In this document: positions 54,455 to 64,000 of the stretch, one piece after another
Layout of the letters: each line of letters opens with the position of its first letter
Position numbering within the stretch: position 1 is the first letter of the stretch
Origin: Ancylostoma caninum
Taxonomy: Eukaryota; Nematoda; Chromadorea; Rhabditida; Ancylostomatidae
DNA: 64,000 bases
NCBI GenBank assembly: GCA_037903475.1
Contig: JBAJFG010000035.1
Location: 496,001 to 560,000 of the forward strand
Direction of reading: 5' to 3'
Notes under the pieces: generated by a model
What the model was told of the DNA's origin: nothing
What the model saw: the letters and a program-made list of their open reading frames with translations, nothing else
The model's database searches: none
Position numbers and translations under genes: made by a program

Positions 54455-57400
54455 GAGTTATGGAGGACGAGCTAATGAGGAAAGTTCTATGAGTCGTGTT
54501 CTTGTCACAATGAGCTCCGACGGTGTCTAAAGTGCTCATTATCATTTGTGCTGGTCAGCAGTCCCTCCGTAATTCCAGCAAGTCAAAGCAGCGTTTATTG
54601 TCGTTGCAGACTGACACAATTGGTAGTTGAGCCTGTAGAAGCGTCGTTCCACAAAAATACGGTCCGAAAAAAGCATGAGATTGTCACGTTTTTACTATGA
54701 ATGTTAGATGCATATTACTTGTACCACTTTGCTGCACTCGACTTTCACAGTTCGCATCCACACTTAGTATAGATTTGTATAGAATTTTCAAAAATTATAC
54801 ATCACGCATGTCTTAAGAATCAGTTCCAGCAATTACGGTGAATCCGCATTGCCAAGTTTGTTTTACTTTGTTTGTTTGCCCTTTTTCATTTTTTTTCGGG
54901 ACTCCCCATCTTTTTCTCCTATTTCTTTGATCGCACCTGCGATTCTTCTGTGCAGTTACTTCCATATTTCTGTTTTGTGTAATGCATTGCGATGAGAGTT
55001 AGGTTATCAAGGCATCTGGAGGTTCGGGTGAGAGGTGTGCTTGAAAATCTCCCGGCAGCCTAGTCGAACTGTTATTGATTGGCGCGCAGACGAGAGTGCG
55101 CGCGTGGAGAGGTCAGAGAGTGGCGTTGTGGTTGCGTCGAAGGTCTGTTGCGCCATGCTAATGTACATCTAAAAGGTCGTATTGATGTAAAGATTCAGGG
55201 ATCTGCCGAATAGAGCAAGCGCTAAAATCTCACCCGTCAACCTCCACTAATGGCGCTCATCCAGCTTCTCATACGCGTTCCCCCTTGTCTACAGTGTTCC
55301 ACTTTGTTCCTTTTTTCTTCTCTCTATCTGTCATCCGGCATCGCTATGCATTAAGCAATTCATATATCCGTGTCATACAAAGAGTCCCCCATCCGATCCT
55401 TTCAAGTCCGCCCACCCATATTCCCTATCATCTTGCGAAATTCATTGCCGTTTCATTTTTATGTTTCTGGAAATCCATGTTGCTCAAGTGGACTCCTTGA
55501 GCCATATCAGCCGTTGCGCTGTACGTTGTGGAATCAATCATTTCATGCTTGTGGTTTAATTTTGCAGTAATTACTTCCCGAAAAAGTATTGTTAGATGGT
55601 GTGATCCGCTTTAAATTTGTCCCTTCTGTAGTATCGTCATAATCGCCCTCTTGTAATCTTGTAGGCTGGACCGATATTGCATAGAAAGTATTATGCCGTA
55701 TTAGGCGGTGTGATAATGTTAGTTTGTGATTGTATTTTCCTTTCAATTGACTGTGCTTAAATTTGTGTGCATATTTATATGGAATGAACTTCGAGTTTTC
55801 CTGTTAACTGATACCCAAGGAATACTACACAATTGGCAAGATGCTATCAGCTCGTTTGTGATCACATATTAGTCTTATAAGCTCAAATAAGTGAGTAATT
55901 CATTTGATAGAAGTGTACAACCTCATGAGAGTGGTCTTCAGAATGTGGATCATTCTATGGCTTTACATCTGAGTGCGTATAGGTAAAACAAAAGAAAAAA
56001 CTGATTGAAAAAATGATATACTAGAGGGGTGCTGCCTTAATGTTGGGAATCGTTTAAAAAACAATAGTTGAGACCTATAATAGATCAGTTATGAAGAAAT
56101 GAAGCCATTTTCGTAGTTTTCGAACGGTACGACTTTTCTGATAGCGTAGAATTGGTGGAGGAAAAAAAAGGGAAAAGTTTGTCTGTTTGTTACAGCCTGT
56201 GACTGTAATTCTGCCTAGTCTAAAGGGACTGTGCTGTTGTGGAAACAATGCTTTTGTTGACCTCACAAATGGGCATTAAATGGCACTGCTTTGCATTAAT
56301 TTCTTGTACTAAACAAGCACCCAATGCTTTAACATATAATACGTGTAGGTAACAAGGCAGAAGTCTGGAAATGTGTCCATATCTGATTCCGAAGCCCAGT
56401 CTAGGATGTGGACAGGGTGTCATCATCAGCACGAACGGACATAAAAGTTTTCCTAGAAGTGCGCTAGAAAATGAACTTTCAACCCTACACTTGCTGTGGC
56501 CCTAAGGACAAGATTTGGGAGTTCATCCGAAATATGCATTTCCAGGTAAGCTGATGCTGTGGCGGACTTATATTAAATTGCCTTTCAAGTGAGCATTTAA
56601 GAAATCGTTTCAAATCAGTTGCGAGGTGGTTTGTCCGTCTTGGACCAGAATTCTGCGGATGGTTTCGAATTTTGGGAAGTGGATATTCATGAGTGTGAAG
56701 AAAGATATTATGATTGATCCGAGAAAATATCGGATCAAGGGAAAATCACTCACTGCTCTGCTATACTAAAACCTGGAACTGTGTCATTACTTGTTGATAT
56801 ATTGTAAGGAGAAGGTGTTGGAAAGTAAAATGAGAATAGGCTAGTCAATATACAATGGGAGAAAGTTTCCCTTGTATCTACATGATCTATATGGAGTCGA
56901 TAAAATATCCACCGTTCATGGATCTACACGGAGTCGATAAAATATCCACCGTTCATGGATAGTTGCATGGCATTGCTTCCTTCATGGTTTCGTCGTTCGT
57001 TCCTAATAGTAGATGTAATCTCTCTAAATAGCCTCAAGCTCATTCCGAACGACGTCTTAGCGGCCATTCTAGATTTTCCAATTAGTGAAGACGGTTGCCA
57101 TCTCCTATTTTCCACGTGGTTGTCAAGCCACTTCTTCGTATTTCTTACGCCTTCCTCCGATTAAGTGCTAGCATTTTCTTCCAAAGCTTTCTTTTCGCAG
57201 TGATGCAATCCAGCAGCCTGAGTTTAATCCAACCAAAAGAAAGCAGTTTTTTTTTCAAATAGTGCAGTGACTAAACATCTACTTCTCAGTAAAAAAAGAG
57301 GCGGTGTCCTTGGCCAAAAAATCCATCAGCTCTTCAGATTTTTCCGGTAGTTTTTCCTAGTAGAAGCATTGTTCTGTTCGCTATTTTATTGTCATGCTAT

Positions 57401-57781
57401 GATTTGCGTCATGCTTCGCTTTGTCGGTAATCGTTTCTCTTTTTACATCCACCTACTTAGACCTTCCATTTGTTATTAATTGAGTGCTGATAATTTTCGA
57501 CTGGACCTTTCTTTCGTATCTTTGTCCAGGAGCTTCTTGGAAGTGAAAATGTTTTTTCATAGACCTCTCATGCCACGTAAGCTAAATAGTTGCTCTGCAA
57601 AAGTTTTCCTTTCTCAGCCAATTCCATTCAATTATATAATCTTTTTTTGGGCTCGAGTTACAAAAATGTAAGGTGCACTGAGCAATTAACTGTGCCTTCT
57701 TCCTGAAGTAAATTTTCCATCCCCTGAATCACCCAAGAAAACACTGTATTATGTCGAAATGTTATAGATAGTGCATATCAG
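54455..57781. other. Intergenic region between sem-5 and sideroflexin
   Basis: These 3.3 kb contain the sem-5 3' region, a GC-rich patch at 55000-55240 that could be a promoter, and a short tandem duplication at 56884-56957. The - and + frames around 56924-57164 look modestly protein-like but match nothing I recognise. The distance argues against an operon of the two genes. Confidence 0.55.
56884..56957. repeat. 37-bp tandem duplication
   Basis: Two copies of a 37-base unit, 56884-56920 and 56921-56957, differ at only two positions (TATATG versus TACACG). They share GGAGTCGATAAAATATCC. The duplication is recent and local. Confidence 0.9.
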
Positions 57782-60659
57782 ATGGACTTCAATCCGGACA
57801 AACCGCGTTTTGACCAATCGACGCTGTACGGACGCTTGCGACATTTTGCAGGAATCACAGACCCGTTCATCGCCTTTACACCGACATCAGAGTTATTAAG
57901 GGCAAAGAGTCTGATGGATAAGTGCAGGTGGGGGAGTTCTACAGATAGAGGCGATTGACATCTGCGTCAACCTTTACGAATAGTATTTTTTTTTTCAAAA
58001 TTTAAATGTTCATCTACTGTTTTGTCCAACGTAAGTGACATCAACTCGAAGTGAACTTAGGTAATTTCTGTGCAGATATCAGATTCTCCTACAATTTTCA
58101 CGAACGCTTGCTGAAGTAGCTTATGCAAGCATAGAATTTTCCGAGCTTTATACTTATTGTAAAGTTGTAATCCCTAAAAGATGTATGCATTCAGGATCGC
58201 AATATCGGCAGGCGACTAAGTGCAGGTTCAGTAATTCTGTCCCATTTATCTGGACCTTAGTCTGTTATTCTGCTTTGTTAACCCCGGTTTTCCGTCAGTA
58301 CTGTTCTTCTGTAACATTTGGAATTTCGTTTTGCAATAAGATCATATTCATCATCATTGCAGACAAGTTGCAGGGCCGGCGAAAAGGTGCCAGAATCGCT
58401 TCCGGAGCTCCATCGAGCACAGCGACTCTTCCAATCGGCTTTTCATCCGGATACCGGTGATTTGCAAAATTTTGCCGGAAGAATGTGTTTCAATGTTTGG
58501 GGAGGAACAATGTTGTGCGGAGCTATGATGATATGGTAGGTACTACGTAGAAGAAATTGAGGACTCACGGAATGATTAAATATCCTGCCACTTGAACATT
58601 ATCAGGTACAAGTCAACCCCAGCTGTTGTATTTTGGCAGTGGGCCAATCAGTCATTCAACGCTCTGGTGAATTACACTAACCGAAATGCAAAAAGTGCTT
58701 TGACAACTCAGGTTAGCTTTCTGTTGTGATGGGGAAAAGTTGCCATGTGGATTGACCCAATCGTGGAATTTCAATGCAAGTTGACGTGTTGTTTAGGAAG
58801 TTACTAGAGTAATGTTAAATTGAAAATTATGAAGTATTAGTGGGCGAAAGACAATGCTGGTAACAAATACTTTACTTTCCGTTATTTTCAATTTCAAGTG
58901 ATATTCTTTCTTAAGCTAGGCAAGACGATGCTGTTATTCTCTATTTTTCTGGAGGAAAAGTGACTGAAACGAGTAGATACTGTTTTGTTGTGAGGCTGAT
59001 GTTGGTAATATACAATGAGAGTCGATGGTAATGTTTTTTGCGGATTGGGGAAGTACGCGGCGCGACCGCGCTGCTCGCACTGGAATCCTGGCCACGATAT
59101 AAAAAAAGGGTAGTGTTTTCTTAATAGTCAATATCAGATACGACGGAAAACTATCAAGAAAACACTGATCTGCCACTTTGGTGGCAATTCCAGCACAAGG
59201 GGCACGGGCGCGTCGCGTGCTTCTTGTATCCGCGGAAAGCGCACAGCCATCGACGCTCACCGTACATATAAATACATACGTAGCATGCTCTATTTATGAG
59301 GAATCTGAAGAATTTGTTATATTTAATTATTGTAATATTCGAAATTAAGTGAAAAAAAAAACTATACTAAGCAACGGAGGGCTAGCAACGAGGTTGAGTT
59401 CCACATAGAAAGTAATCTTAGAAACATTTTTCTGCTAAGACTCCATTCTTTTGCTATGTTCAGTTCTTGCACATATTTTCAGGATCTCCTTGTCGCCTAC
59501 TCAACTGCTGTTAGTGGTGCGTTAGGCCTGGCCATTGGTCTCAAGCAATATTTTGCAAAACGTGAAGTCAGTAGTCTTGCACAGAAGATGGTTCCACTGG
59601 CTGCTGTGGCTGTGGCAAACGCTATCAATATTCCACTGATGCGACAGAAGTAATTTATCAGCTTTTTACTGTTTTCGTCACGATGGTACTAGAAATACCG
59701 AGCAAAGTTTAAGGGTTCAGCGAATCCACTTGCAAGTTTTAAAAGTAACAATATTTGAGGAATGTTCCTTTATTCACTGTCGAAACACTAAGTGAAGAAC
59801 TGTAGTTTATGGCAACCAACTTTTGTTTTGCAAATAGGATCACATCTGACGCTCATTACAATCTTCCCTCTTTTGCTGGGGCGTTTTTTTTTTCTTCAAA
59901 TCATTAGGTTTAGTTACGGATTGCCGTTCAGTTACCTACATGACGACTAGCTGTGAAAGTTGAATTGTTAGCCAGAAACATATATAGCTTAATTAAGCAA
60001 ACGATGAAAAAGGGGTTCCATCTTGCGCAACAGTAGTCAAAGATGTGGATTAGTACCCTTGCAGGTTGATTCATTGTGACATTGGGAAAATAGTGTTGCC
60101 AGCAAAGAACAAAACAGAACGAATTTCTTTTTTTTCCAAGGAAACTTGTTGATCTTGCAGATTGTTCTGCATCTCTGAACACTACTTCCTTTGCTGTAAT
60201 GAAAATAGAAGAATCCGTCACCGATTACTTCTTAAAAATCACAATCTTTTCAGTGAACTGAAAAATGGTATGAGCGTGACGGATGCGGACGGGAACATCG
60301 TAGGAACTTCACAATTAGCTGCAACTAAAGCTATCTCCCTCGTGGTGCTGTCTAGGAATATTATTGTGGCTCCATGCATGAGTAAGGAATTAATGAACTT
60401 CATTATTTTTTGTAAAGCAAGTTGCAAATCAACAATAATTTCAGTTCTAACACCAATCATCATGGAAGGCTTGTGCAAATTAGCGTCATTCAAAAGAAAT
60501 ATCAACCGATTAAATATACCTACACAACTAGTGCTAACGTTTTTCTTGTGAGTATAAAAATTAACCACATTGTAGTGGCATTGTGAATAACGCGATGTTT
60601 TTTCTAGGTATGGCGCCATGGTACCAGTTGGTTGTGCGCTGTTCCCGCAACAAAAGTAA
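57782..60659 (+). CDS. sfxn: Sideroflexin, mitochondrial amino-acid transporter; C-terminus not found
   Basis: Sideroflexins are inner-membrane carriers; SFXN1 imports serine for one-carbon metabolism. The exons 57782-57927, 58374-58535, 58606-58711, 59483-59649, 60254-60381, 60445-60547 and 60608 onward join in phase. Family landmarks are [12 protein letters not shown] at the start, AFHPDTG (72-77), [30 protein letters not shown], the [10 protein letters not shown] loop and CALFPQ. The C-terminal half holds several hydrophobic membrane segments. The start directly follows TATCAG. Reading on past exon 7 gives AAG TAA, ending at 59 and 287 residues. Human SFXN1 has 322, ending in a conserved tail with NKGL. 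The CAAAA|GTAAGT here is a good donor, so a last exon probably lies further on, possibly beyond the window. The 3' limit given is provisional. Confidence 0.9.
59014..59261. mobile_element. 248-bp fold-back element in sideroflexin intron 3
   Basis: Sequence from about 59014 (GAGAGTCGATGG) inward to 59138 (AGTGTTTTCTTAATAGT) is mirrored, with drift, by 59150 (ACTATCAAGAAAACACT) outward to 59261 (CCATCGACGCTC). Matching internal blocks include GCACTGGAATCCTGGC against its complement, and GC-rich CGCG segments. The unpaired centre is short. It sits within intron 3 (58712-59482). It differs in sequence from the element at 45756. Confidence 0.8.
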
Positions 60660-60960
60660 GTTACTATGTACTGGTGACACTGAGCGTAGTTGTCGACTAG
60701 ATTTATGCGACTAGATGCGATCATGTGACTCGTAATCATCAAAAACATCATTACCAGTATCCAACGAGTCTATGTTTTGTGAGAGCCAAAGAGCGGGTGG
60801 TGGGGGGACAGTAAATCTCCCGGGGTATAGTGTAGAGGCGATTGGAGGAGGAGCGAATGTCGGAAATGAGTTGATTTTAATGAAAAAGCAAGTTTTATCA
60901 AGGGTAATGCTCTAGCTTATTTTTCATTATGGAAATTGTCTATAGTTAGGATATCTAGAA

Positions 60961-61171
60961 TGCGTTGATCACTACGGATCCTCGCAAAAACACTGGGAAA
61001 CAACTATTTGATGAGCTAAAAGTTCCATACTCCGGGGAGAGTTCTGATGATCTCTCCAAACTCACGAGATGTCCGCCGAGAGTGCGCCGTTCTGCAGCAA
61101 GTGCTGATATGTGCGATCGATTTGATCTACCAACACGCACGCTCCAGCTTCCCAGGCAAAGTTGTAATTGA
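60961..61171 (+). other. Candidate coding exon, unrecognised
   Basis: After ATATCTAG, a phase-0 frame runs about 70 codons to TGA. Its composition is polar and protein-like (DPRKNTGKQLFDELKVPYSG, then ESSDDLSKL and PPRVRRSAASADM). Joining it to sideroflexin exon 7 would need a different phase, which gives a stop after three codons, so it is not that gene's tail by simple splicing. It could belong to another gene; the reverse strand is also open. Confidence 0.3.
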
Positions 61172-61811
61172 CTAAAAGCCCGATGAGATTTTAGGGATGA
61201 TTTCGGTATTTTCATCTACGCCATTGAAATCAGGAGGGTTTAGACCCGTTACTACCTCAAGAACGTACCCATTATCATTATCTCAGCTTAGAAATGTTTG
61301 CTGACCCACTATTCTGACATCCCTCTTCACTACGTCATCGGAGTTTTACTTCCTCGTAAAATTTTGGGTTTACGACCGAAAACAGGAGTTATAGAGTAAA
61401 CAAAATGGAGTGGGACTCCAAGGCTATGTATAGGCAAATTCGCTATGTGGACATTAGTTCCACTGACAAGAGCGGGTGGGGAAGGTTTAAAAGAAGAGCG
61501 GGGTTTTCTCAAAAATTAGGACAACTGGACTTTAAAAATATAATATTAGTAAGAGTCTAAACTCGAGTTCCAACAACTATTAGTAATCACAATGAAAACT
61601 ATCTAGAAAATAAGGGATTAAAAGTAAGCTGATAAAAATGTTCTACCCCTCTATAAACCAATCTTGGAATTTTTTTCGTTACACTCCCTCCCTCACACCA
61701 CTTCTGGTGGATTTGAGTAATATTTTCGAAATGCTGTGCGATCTTGCATGGCAGTCATGAATGAAAAAAAAAGACATGTCGTGAGGATCTGTCAGTAGCA
61801 ATCAGTAATTG

Positions 61812-62390
61812 GTATTCATCTTCAATGGCGCCGTGGTAGTTGGGTCCGTTGGAGAAGGGGCGTGGTCAGTGATGCCCTCTGGATACACAGGCACTACGCT
61901 GCTTCTGCTGACAGCTGTGCTGACTCACGGAAAAGGATATGATTGTTGCGGTTTTCGACCTCTCCTGCTCACTAACAACGATGAGTTAATGCTACGGGCA
62001 GTTTTGAATAAAATTGTTACTCGAAGGGTTTGTTTGAAAGGAAGAAGATTCGAAAATTCCAATAAATGAAAGAAATTGAAGTGTTGTGCCTTTGAGTCAG
62101 GGCCAAATATGCTGGAAAAGACTTCGCAGAATCTTCTGAAAATTTCTGCGGTCAACATGGCAAACAACCCCGAACCCAAGAGTTCACCAATGGAAATTTC
62201 CTTTTTTTCAATCCAAATAAAGATTTTATAAAAATACTCGTCACCCTTACTGGTAGAATACGTACTTCTTGTGTCTGCGTGGCTGTCAGCAGAAGTAGCG
62301 TAGCACCAGTTCATCCACAGGGCATGATTGGCCACGCCCCCTTTCCCAGTAGGACCCAAACGACCACCCGCCTTTTCAATTGGCATAATA
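61812..62390. mobile_element. Inverted-repeat element with ~105-bp arms
   Basis: The arm 61812-61915 is mirrored by 62281-62390. Strongest pairing is at GCTACGCT.CTTCTGCTGACAGC, GGGGCGTGG and TTGGGTCC. The 365-base spacer is AT-rich and non-coding in appearance. This is the structure of a non-autonomous transposon or of two opposed copies of a repeat. No flanking target duplication was identified. Confidence 0.75.
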
Positions 62391-63273
62391 GGTATGTGTC
62401 GCTGCACTGCCAGCAACAATGGCACATACTTGTTACTACATACTTGCTTGACTGATATCAGCCGTGGTTCATAGCAGCTTAGAGGCAAGGTCCGGTCAAA
62501 ACATACTTTATCGGTTTCTTGCTTGAAACGTTGGTTCTTCTATGGCAGTGGCTACAAATAAGGATAAAAGTCCGAAAAAGATTGGTTAGGTTACGGTAAA
62601 GAGCTGCCAATTTGGTTGTATGGTTGCATAGTATGTGCAACCGGCGAACGACCAGCTGGAGCCCAAAAGGTGTTGCAATGGCAAATGTGGTGTTGCACAT
62701 AGAGGTGCCGCAGCACCTGTGTCGCTGTACTAGTGGGTGCCGCAGCACCCATGTCGTTGCGTAAGTCACTACAGCAACTCCTCCTTCCTTGTCGTTGCAG
62801 AAGGATCGTTACGTCACGTGTTGCTGTGCTAGAAGATAGTAGCGGTGGCAACTCCATCCACAACGGAGCTCCAGATACTGTAATCCCGGTGCATTTTGCC
62901 CTGGAACTCGGGACTGACGTTGAGAAGCGCCCTCAAACTCCACTTACGTGATACGGGTGGTTTACATCACGAAAAGCTAAGAAACAGTATGTCGAAAATT
63001 TCGACTGGACCTAGCGTTCAGTGAAGCTGCGCTAAGTGATCTAAATTGATCACCGTGCCTTGTGGTTGTGCCCCTCGTCCCCCCCCCCCCCGTCCCCCCA
63101 TCTTTCCCGAGTATTACAAAACATTTGCCTTTCCCTACTAATTCGTAAAAGTGTATTTTCCTAAGTATTCAGTTACTCGTGGATTTATTCTCTTTCCATG
63201 GATTCAAAATTCAGAGCATGACATCTTGGGCATTTTGTTTGCGTAACAAGGCCATCTTAGGTGTTATTCATGC

Positions 63274-63489
63274 TTGCCGCGCAGAAAAGTTGACGCGCCG
63301 ATAGACAAGGCAAAATATGGAGGGAGGAGGGAATCCCTGGCAGATACGGAATGTTTCTCATTCTGCTGCAACGATTGCCGCATGAACAAACCGACTTTCC
63401 ACTCTCACGGCATCGAGACAACGCGGGAACTTTGTGGAATTTTGGAGAGACGCGTTCAAGAGACGTTTTCATGCACCAAGCATGGATAA
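63274..63489 (+). other. Candidate coding ORF, cysteine-containing, unrecognised
   Basis: A + strand frame of about 70 codons to TAA with mixed composition (including AKYGGRRESLADTECF, and CCNDC). GCGCAG lies just upstream at about 63282 and could be an acceptor. The opposite strand is open over the same interval. No domain is recognised. Confidence 0.2.
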
Positions 63490-64000
63490 CGCCTTAACTC
63501 GCACAACTCGATTAGAACTGTAGGCGTTTGGCTAATCAAAGATTTCATTAAATGTAAATACTACTCCTGGGAATATTTTTGTATATGAGTGTACTCTGTT
63601 TGGTTGATGAAGAAGCCATGGGAATATGTTTTTTTTTAACGTAAATATATTTTCGTTTGTTCGTTGACAACGTAGACTATGCTTGCAAGCCCAATCAGAT
63701 GCTTCTCCTAATGAAAGGATGTTTAAACAAGACGTCGGTCACAGTAGTAGTTCTTTTGGTGAAGTCGAAACACTTACCGAAGTCTTCCATGGCGTTTTTT
63801 TTTTTTTTCTGTTATATAATGCTAATGTCTTCCTCCTCTCCCGCGAATCAAGTGTCAAAAGTGAGGACACGAAGTCGCCTAGTCTGATATTTTTCTATTG
63901 TTCTTATTTCACAAAAAAAAATCAAAGGAGGACAATACAATGGAATACAAGGAAAAATTCTGCTTATTTGAAGAGCTTATTTTTGTTGCATATCTTTAAG

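Larger units (their letters stand above)
60660..64000. other. Terminal region with inverted repeats and possible exons
   Basis: No complete gene is supported. Possible + strand exons are at 60961-61171 and 63274-63489. An inverted-repeat element spans 61812-62390. A short repeated near-palindrome GGTGCCGCAGCACC occurs at 62703-62716 and 62736-62749. A pure C run lies near 63080-63092. The missing sideroflexin tail was searched for by eye and not found. Confidence 0.5.

Overview
This window reads as nuclear DNA of a nematode, most likely a strongylid (hookworm-like) species; the clade is an inference. Every confident gene is split by introns with GT-AG ends and short T-rich acceptors. Several first coding exons sit 0 to 5 bases after a TTTTAG/TTTCAG acceptor, the layout of spliced-leader trans-splicing. 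The proteins are closest to the nematode forms of their families. Introns are longer than is usual in Caenorhabditis (58 bases to 3.8 kb), and there is much intergenic and repeat DNA. No bacterial gene, CRISPR array or functional tRNA/rRNA gene was seen.

Layout: 1-13015 holds no gene I can support, only a long (TTCA)n microsatellite and GC-rich patches. 13016-23723 (+) is a complete syndapin/PACSIN gene (sdpn-1) in 13 coding exons, with a tRNA-derived SINE in intron 6. 24217-26394 (-) is a HAD-family phosphatase facing it tail to tail. 26395-38700 is a 12 kb gene-poor stretch; to about 36.7 kb it is A-rich on the + strand, as expected of introns transcribed on the - strand. 39375-40031 (+) is an intron-containing histone H3.3 gene with CCAAT boxes about 600 bases upstream. 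43082-46974 (-) is a nuclear-looking protein with a basic coiled coil and a tyrosine-rich disordered tail, which I do not recognise. 50376-54454 (+) is sem-5 (GRB2: SH3-SH2-SH3). 57782 to about 60659 (+) is a sideroflexin whose last ~35 residues are not found. 60660-64000 holds inverted repeats and two possible exons.

The genes are unrelated housekeeping or signalling genes rather than an operon: membrane bending and endocytic recycling (syndapin), receptor tyrosine kinase to Ras signalling (sem-5), mitochondrial serine transport (sideroflexin), replacement chromatin (H3.3), a small-molecule phosphatase and a probable chromatin or transcription factor. The less ordinary content is in the repeats: an intact SINE with 14-base target duplications, three unrelated large fold-back elements (arms about 105-115 bases), two of them inside introns, and two dispersed repeat families with copies 7 and 31 kb apart.
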